The translations under genes and the position numbers were made by a program. From Solen grandis (lineage: Eukaryota; Mollusca; Bivalvia; Adapedonta; Solenidae): DNA of 64,000 bases. The notes below the pieces were generated by a model. It had not been told where the DNA came from and did no database searches. It was given only the letters and a program-made list of their open reading frames with translations. Below, one piece after another: positions 59,578 through 64,000 of this stretch (positions are counted from its first letter, which is position 1; every line of letters begins with the position of its first letter). The DNA lies in contig CM037783.1 of the NCBI GenBank assembly GCA_021229015.1, positions 5,155,324 through 5,219,323 on the forward strand. The letters are read 5' to 3'.

Positions 59578-61735
59578 TGTATAACCCTGTGATAGTGAAC
59601 AAGTTTGTGAAGTTTGATGACAGGGTTTAATAGATTAGATGTTATGACCCAATTTACAGTTTTTCACTGTAATTTTTTAAAGGGAAACAAATATGCATTA
59701 TATGGACCCAAGACTTTAAGCCCTTGATGAATATGTAGCCTTGTGAAGGTGTGCAAATATGCGCAGTTTGATAACAGAAGGATGGCCAAGGTTTAAGTTT
59801 TATCATAAGGACTAAGCCAATACCAGCAATAACACCAGAGTGCTGAAAATACCTAGATGTTTTTCTTTGAAAAACAGTCAAGCTAAAATGTATTTTTCTA
59901 CTCGCCATTGTTAATGTTGGATAAGGTTTCATTTCCTGACAAATTAACTTGACAAGACTTTGTGTAGGTAACAATGCATGGTAAAGCGCTGTTTTGCCTA
60001 CTTTGGGGAAATCAGTAATATAAAGAACATGGTATCCATGAAGCAGATGCTGGCAGTACTATATGATACCATCTGCAACGTGACTTCTTCATCAGTTCCA
60101 GGATGCGAATTCAAAAGTTCAGCTTGGGAAGAGAGCACATGCACAAAGAGGTAATGTGATCAGTCATGTGACTGCACATGAAAATAGAATTTCTAAATGT
60201 AGGTTTTATCATTCTTAATATAGGTGGTTCAAAACCTGTGATGAGGAAACCACTTGTTCTTTCTTTGCCATGCAGATTCTGTAGAATCTGAGCTAAAATA
60301 TTGTACTGTAAGTAAACAGAAAAGACCCTGATCAGCCAGCTGGCATCAAAACAAATCTATATAAGAGAAAGGGTTACAGAGCACCTGAAATACAGAGCAC
60401 TTGGAAGATAATCCTGTTATTAACTTGAAATAGAACAAACTTAGTTCATTCCTGCTGAAACCTTATTGTAGTCTTCCTGATGGTTATTTCTGAATCAGAA
60501 TGTGCGTTTTGGAGCTCGTTATTTTGTTTTCTATGTTGGATAAATTATTCTTCAAATCAAAGGAATCCTCCAATAACAGCTATTTTAGTACATCTGTAAA
60601 GGGTCTCCGACTGAAGGCAATATATAACCCCCAATTTATCTGCGCTGGCCTCAGATCTACTTTTTAGATATCTACATATTTATTATTCCTGAAAAGTCCC
60701 TGAGAATAAATGAATAAATTATCTTGACATAACTTTTAATAGAGCTGTCACTGAAAAGGAAATTTTCCCTCTAGTTAATTCAAATAAGATATAAGTGCAT
60801 CAAGTTCAACATTCCCTGAACACTCTCAAATATCAGGAATACCATAAGCCTGTAAATTAAAGTCCTAGTCTATGTGAATTTCATCCTCAAAAGACCTCGA
60901 GAAATATTTCTTTAAAATTCCATATGAAAAATTCTTCTATTTAACGCACACCAATATCAACATATAAACATATGACGGGTATTTCAGAAGTTTCTTTTAC
61001 TTTGGTGTATCAAAATTTGTTCAAGTTATAACTAGCTGACACCCCTGGGGGGCCTCATTTTCCAAGGATTAACTTTATTTAAGCAATTATTGAAGAGGCC
61101 ATGGCAACCATAGTTCTATTTGAATCTAGATTATTTTACCAAATTCTGCGATGAGCCAACCAAGAGTCATGCATGCCATGTTTCATCTACCACATGGTTT
61201 CACATGAGATGTCTTCCAATAAAGAAGTTACATGGTAACAATGCCTGACAATCAACACATATGACAAACAAAAGGTAATCAGAGCATGCTTTGCTTTGGA
61301 GAGCTGAAAACCTTAAATTCTGTATCGTCATAATTTTGCCAGTCTGAAGCATTTAAAGACCTTTTTAAAATATTATCATATGATTTTATGTACTCTTATG
61401 CCAATTTGTTTGTGAAACTTCAATACCATTTGCATATTTAACTTCTTAATTCCAATGAAATTATTCTGATATATTAGCAACTTTATTGTCATTAGTGTAG
61501 GAAATTGCAATTTTCCAAAAGCTTAGTGTCAAAATTGTTTTAGATGTACAAATGTGTCCATTAACTTGCTTATGGAAAACAAACCCTGATAGTACACCAC
61601 AGTTTAGCAATATTTTACTAAAAAACAACAACAGTATACTATGGTTCTCATTTTCTTAATGCGGGACCAACCCATATCATGGTGTGTTAATTTCAAATTA
61701 CTTATAAGTAGGTGACAATTCCTTTATCCATTTTC
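59578..61735. other. Intergenic sequence
   Basis: No gene or well-defined repeat recognised, apart from a decayed fragment with GCCATGGCAACCATAGTTCTA (about 61097-61125) related to the 6396-7847 repeat. Confidence 0.35.
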
Positions 61736-61789
61736 AAAAGGTCAAAGTAAAATGTCCATGGTAATAAAACTGATGGTCTTGAGACATTG

Positions 61790-61978
61790 ATCTTTGACAA
61801 AATGACCTTGATACATTGACCTATGGCAGAGTGATCTTTAGATATTGACCTTTGATATGAAATGACCTAAAGACACTGACCTTTGACAGAATGATCTTGA
61901 GATATTGACCTTTGATAGAATGACCTAGAGACATTGACCTTGGGAAAATGACCTTGAGACACTGACCTTTGGCACCCT
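61790..61978. repeat. GACCTTTG minisatellite
   Basis: About six to seven units of ~28-31 bp (ACATTGACCTTTGACAGAAT, GACCTTGAG variants) in tandem. Confidence 0.75.
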
Positions 61979-64000
61979 ATTACCTTAACTGCCACTACAC
62001 TAAAAGAAAAATGTAATAAATAACATGAATAACTTATCATTAAAATCAATCTTCAGGCAGATCAGGGTTTATACATGCTTTAACTAACTGGTTGATAACT
62101 GACCCTGAATGATCCTGATGAATAATGAATGACTTTCATCTGTTTATTCATTATTCAAGAAAATAACTACACATCATGCTATAGTCATTCTCCTAATGAC
62201 AATCAAAGTACTTTAACAATGAAAGGGAAGTCTTCGGAGCCTGCTGATAACTTTGCATTGTCCTAGCTATACATTTAATGATCACTTCTCAGACATTCAA
62301 GACTCTTCTCTCCCTAGCTAAGTGCTTCATTCCTGTATGTGACACTAATCAGACAGAGTTTCCTTCATATTCCTTGTCTTCATGGAACTTCTTCATCAAC
62401 TACAGAAGTAAAAATATTACCACCAAATGGAGACTTTTCAGATATTATTAAGATTATTTTTAGAAATATATTCCTTCATTCTATTTTTATACTGATCATG
62501 TGACAATCTAGTCCTCCTTGTTTATATACTTAAGCGACAAAATTATTGACATGACTTGACTATTTGAGTCTACTATGGCTTTGACAGTATTATAGATGTC
62601 CAGCTAATTACAGGTGGAGGAAGACCCCGAATGCACGTAGAACCGCCGACCGGACAAAATTGTTATCATTTTTTATTATTATCCTCATGAAGACCAATGA
62701 TGGTCATAACTAGTTGGTAAATAACATATATCTACTTAACTGATGTACAAGTCATGTGTTCCACTTACCCTCTCTGTTATTAAGATTTAAGGAAAGTGGG
62801 TCTTAGGGTCCAAATTCTTAAAATCTGAATTGCCTTGAACAAGAATGAACTGCCCCCACCCCACTCCAAAAGAAATAGCAAAACTAACTTCTACATTTAT
62901 CAGATAAATATAACTCTAATATCTTAAATGATCTGGAAATATGATACAATATGATAAAAAAAAAGATGTTGTAATGGTAAGCCATATTGTCTTGCTTCAA
63001 CAGGCTACCAGTTTTGTCTTGTATTCTAAGAAAATATAAACAAATAAAAATGAGTGAAGGAGCCAACCTGATCATGAAAACTAAAACTGTAGAAATTTCC
63101 TTTTCTGTAATATTATACAGCAGAAATTGAAATCACTGGTACTAAACTGAAAGCTGCTTCAAAATGAAAATTGTTAACATTAAATTTCCACTGGATTTGG
63201 GTTAGTGAATAATTATTGAGAAATACCGGTATGCAGAGATTAAAAACATGGGACCAGAAAAAATACCACTATGTTGATTTTTCTCGACATGATGGTGGGG
63301 GGAGGGGCTTAAAAATCATTGAGATGTGGCTTTTGAAGCAGCTCATTTACAGATGGTCATTGGTTCTTGACTAAGAATTTTATTTAAAAATATCTCTTGT
63401 GTATCATGTCTATCAGTGCCCATCTACAGACACAGAGTCATTAAATGCAACATTTCGGAATTGTAGAAAAATGGGTGATTTCTCCATCACAGGCAATTAT
63501 GTTAGGAACAGTACTTGACCAATATTTAGAATTTCTATCACATGACTGATCAAATTTACTCCATGTGCAGCAAACTGGAAGTTTATGATGGTCTAACAAG
63601 TTTTCGGGGTACTAACGAGATCGATCCATATTTGCATATCAAATATAATTAAACTTTTCATTTAATTAGAATAAAGAGGTGCAACAATAAATTTTGTCAC
63701 TCCCTGTACGCATTTGGGATCTTAAATTCATCTCGATCAAAACAGAGTAGCGTTCATTCCAATGTAGGTCAACGATGATGACATAAAAAGTTACTTACAA
63801 GTTTTTGGGGTATTTTCAAATTAAGCTCAACATACTCTGTTAGTTAAATATGCATCCAAATTCCACTTCAGGGAATTAATGCTGTTATGATTTGATATTT
63901 ATAGAGCCTTTATTTCATCTGAGATGCTTATCTGATTATTTTTTTTTCTGATTGGCATCCACGGTCGGAAAAAAGTTGCAACTTTATCCGGGAAAACTGC
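61979..64000. other. Intergenic sequence to window end
   Basis: AT-rich, no gene or structured repeat recognised. Confidence 0.35.

Noticed and set aside
1..64000. CRISPR array or bacterial operon
   Set aside because: No short regularly spaced direct repeats with unique spacers. Gene structure, splice sites and repeats are eukaryotic; the compact operon-like block is the Polinton.

Overview
The window is animal nuclear DNA, most likely from a bivalve mollusc. It is AT-rich with spliced, mostly phase-1 exons. It is crowded with short non-autonomous repeats whose ends (AAGAGGGCCATGATGGCCCT, GCTCACC...GGTGAGC and AGTCCCCTACCGG hairpins, tandem cores, GACG microsatellites) I associate with bivalve genomes. 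Two 100-N scaffold gaps are present (6296-6395 and 56396-56495). There are no bacterial genes, rRNA genes or CRISPR arrays.

The centrepiece is a near-complete Polinton/Maverick (adintovirus-like) element of about 15 kb, roughly 25546-40718, bounded by diverged terminal inverted repeats. Plus strand, left to right: protein-primed DNA polymerase B (three frame pieces), a small helical basic protein broken by a 25-bp duplication, a zinc-finger/proline-repeat packaging ATPase, a second small helical protein, a conserved Polinton protein, a chromodomain integrase, a membrane-segment plus PC4-like protein with an in-frame stop, a penton-like minor capsid protein, a small basic protein, the double-jelly-roll major capsid protein (two frame pieces) and an adenain-type maturation protease. 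Converging on it from the right, on the minus strand, are three accessory genes: a tandem PC4-like protein, a BIR-domain protein and a TATA-binding-protein (TBP) homologue that keeps both saddle repeats and all four DNA-intercalating Phe positions.

Seven copies of an identical octamer, TATAAGGG (extended TTTATAAGGGvAGG), lie just upstream of plus-strand structural and packaging genes. The outer genes instead have CCAAT boxes and TATAAAAG. This looks like an early/late promoter split. With a self-encoded TBP and PC4-like proteins, the element may carry its own Pol II promoter-recognition module. This is the part of the window most likely to be undescribed. Most frame breaks fall in or beside short homopolymers, so assembly error must be excluded before calling genes dead.

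Flanks: 1-5350 is a six-unit tandem array (about 0.86 kb period) carrying CTCF-like motifs. 5351-8870 holds repeats. 9222-11828 is a degraded multi-exon gene paralogous to 41457-49047; the latter ends in a tyrosine-recombinase-like (Crypton-like) domain. 12402-15394 contains two exons of a HECT E3 ligase gene with a pearl/HINE-like element in the intron. 50160-51490 is a Mutator-like transposase relic, 52963-53366 a PIF1-type helicase exon, and 55310-55690 the tail of a Myb/SANT-like protein. The rest is mostly intergenic sequence and repeats.
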